Source: CAZHBA01 sp964530225 (GTDB taxonomy: Bacteria > Pseudomonadota > Alphaproteobacteria > UBA6615). Taken from it: DNA of 15,079 bases. The notes below the pieces were generated by a model. The model searched no databases, was not told where the DNA came from, and saw nothing but the letters and a program-made list of their open reading frames with translations. Shown here piece after piece: positions 14,938 to 15,079 of the stretch. Where the stretch lies: positions 1-15,079 of the forward strand of contig CAZHBA010000123.1 of assembly GCA_964530225.1 (NCBI GenBank), read 5' to 3'. Within the stretch, counting starts at the first letter, position 1, and the number at the start of each line of letters is the position of its first letter. Made by a program: the position numbers and the translations under genes.

Positions 14938-15079
14938 TTAATTGGCGTTAGCAGCCGCCTCTATTGCTTCCAGATTAGTCAAAACTACGTGCTGGGCTGA
15001 CGCCAAATCTATCAGCCCTTCCAATTTCAGCGCCGTAAATGTGCGGCTAACCGTCTCGATGGTAAGTCCGAGATAATCG
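14938..15079 (-). CDS. Crp/FNR-family transcriptional regulator, C-terminal fragment (5' end beyond window)
   Basis: The minus strand is open from the window edge to TAA at 14940-14938, giving the last 46 residues, DYLGLTIETVSRTFTALKLE and onward. This is the helix-turn-helix end of the Crp/FNR family. Residues I-E-T-V-S-R match the FNR/FixK recognition helix, where Glu, Ser and Arg contact TTGAT-type half-sites; CRP has Arg in place of the Ile. So an FNR/FixK-like site preference is expected. The sensory part (cysteines for an Fe-S cluster, or none as in FixK) lies outside the window, so whether it senses oxygen itself is unknown. It runs convergent to the EamA gene. Confidence 0.8.
   Translation of the reverse strand, partial: DYLGLTIETVSRTFTALKLEGLIDLASAQHVVLTNLEAIEAAANAN

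Noticed and set aside
1..15079. CRISPR arrays, tRNA or rRNA genes, insertion sequences, defence or phage genes
   Set aside because: No regularly spaced repeats, tRNA-like cloverleaf, transposase, integrase or restriction/toxin families were recognised on either strand.

Overview
The window reads as bacterial chromosome, GC-rich and densely coded, carrying a catabolic gene neighbourhood for aromatic or alicyclic carboxylic acids. The gene set points to a proteobacterium, most likely an alphaproteobacterium: an aerobic benzoyl-CoA (box) pathway gene, benzoate-CoA ligase, a branched-chain-type (liv) ABC uptake system, a cyclohexanecarboxylate-type CoA ligase, and an FNR/FixK-type regulator. That placement rests on family content only; there is no rRNA or other taxonomic marker here.

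Layout. (1) 2-2360, plus strand: the C-terminal half of boxB (benzoyl-CoA 2,3-epoxidase oxygenase), then benzoate-CoA ligase 7 bases later. (2) 2364-2440: a palindromic, REP-like intergenic element between convergent genes. (3) 2442-7042, minus strand: a complete ABC importer transcribed in the order substrate-binding protein, livH, livM, livG, livF. The last four are tightly coupled, and a hairpin separates the binding protein from livH. (4) 7043-7164: a divergent promoter region holding a perfect 10-bp palindrome plus a repeated half-site. (5) 7165-11184, plus strand: a compact three-gene set of a CitE-like (HpcH/HpaI) C-C lyase, an AliA-like acyl-CoA ligase and an Old Yellow Enzyme-family flavoprotein. 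(6) 11204-12616, minus strand: an amidase-signature hydrolase. (7) 12759-14757, plus strand: an LDH2-family NAD(P)-dependent dehydrogenase followed by an EamA/DMT transporter. (8) 14938-15079, minus strand: the C-terminal DNA-binding helices of a Crp/FNR-family regulator cut by the window edge.

How it fits together. The importer, whose binding protein resembles those linked to aromatic acid uptake, probably brings in a carboxylic acid. Benzoate-CoA ligase would activate benzoate and BoxB would epoxidise the CoA ester. The divergent set adds a second CoA ligase, a flavin ene-reductase-like protein and a CoA-ester lyase. It could form a separate route for a related ring or unsaturated acid, but its substrate cannot be read from sequence.

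Most of the window is recognisable catabolic machinery. I do not see a defence system, CRISPR array, phage, insertion sequence or RNA gene. The most noteworthy items are the three-gene ligase/reductase/lyase set, the flavoprotein's cysteine motif that looks like a 4Fe-4S site with one ligand replaced, the candidate operator at 7069-7100, and the GTG/short-leader start of the EamA gene.
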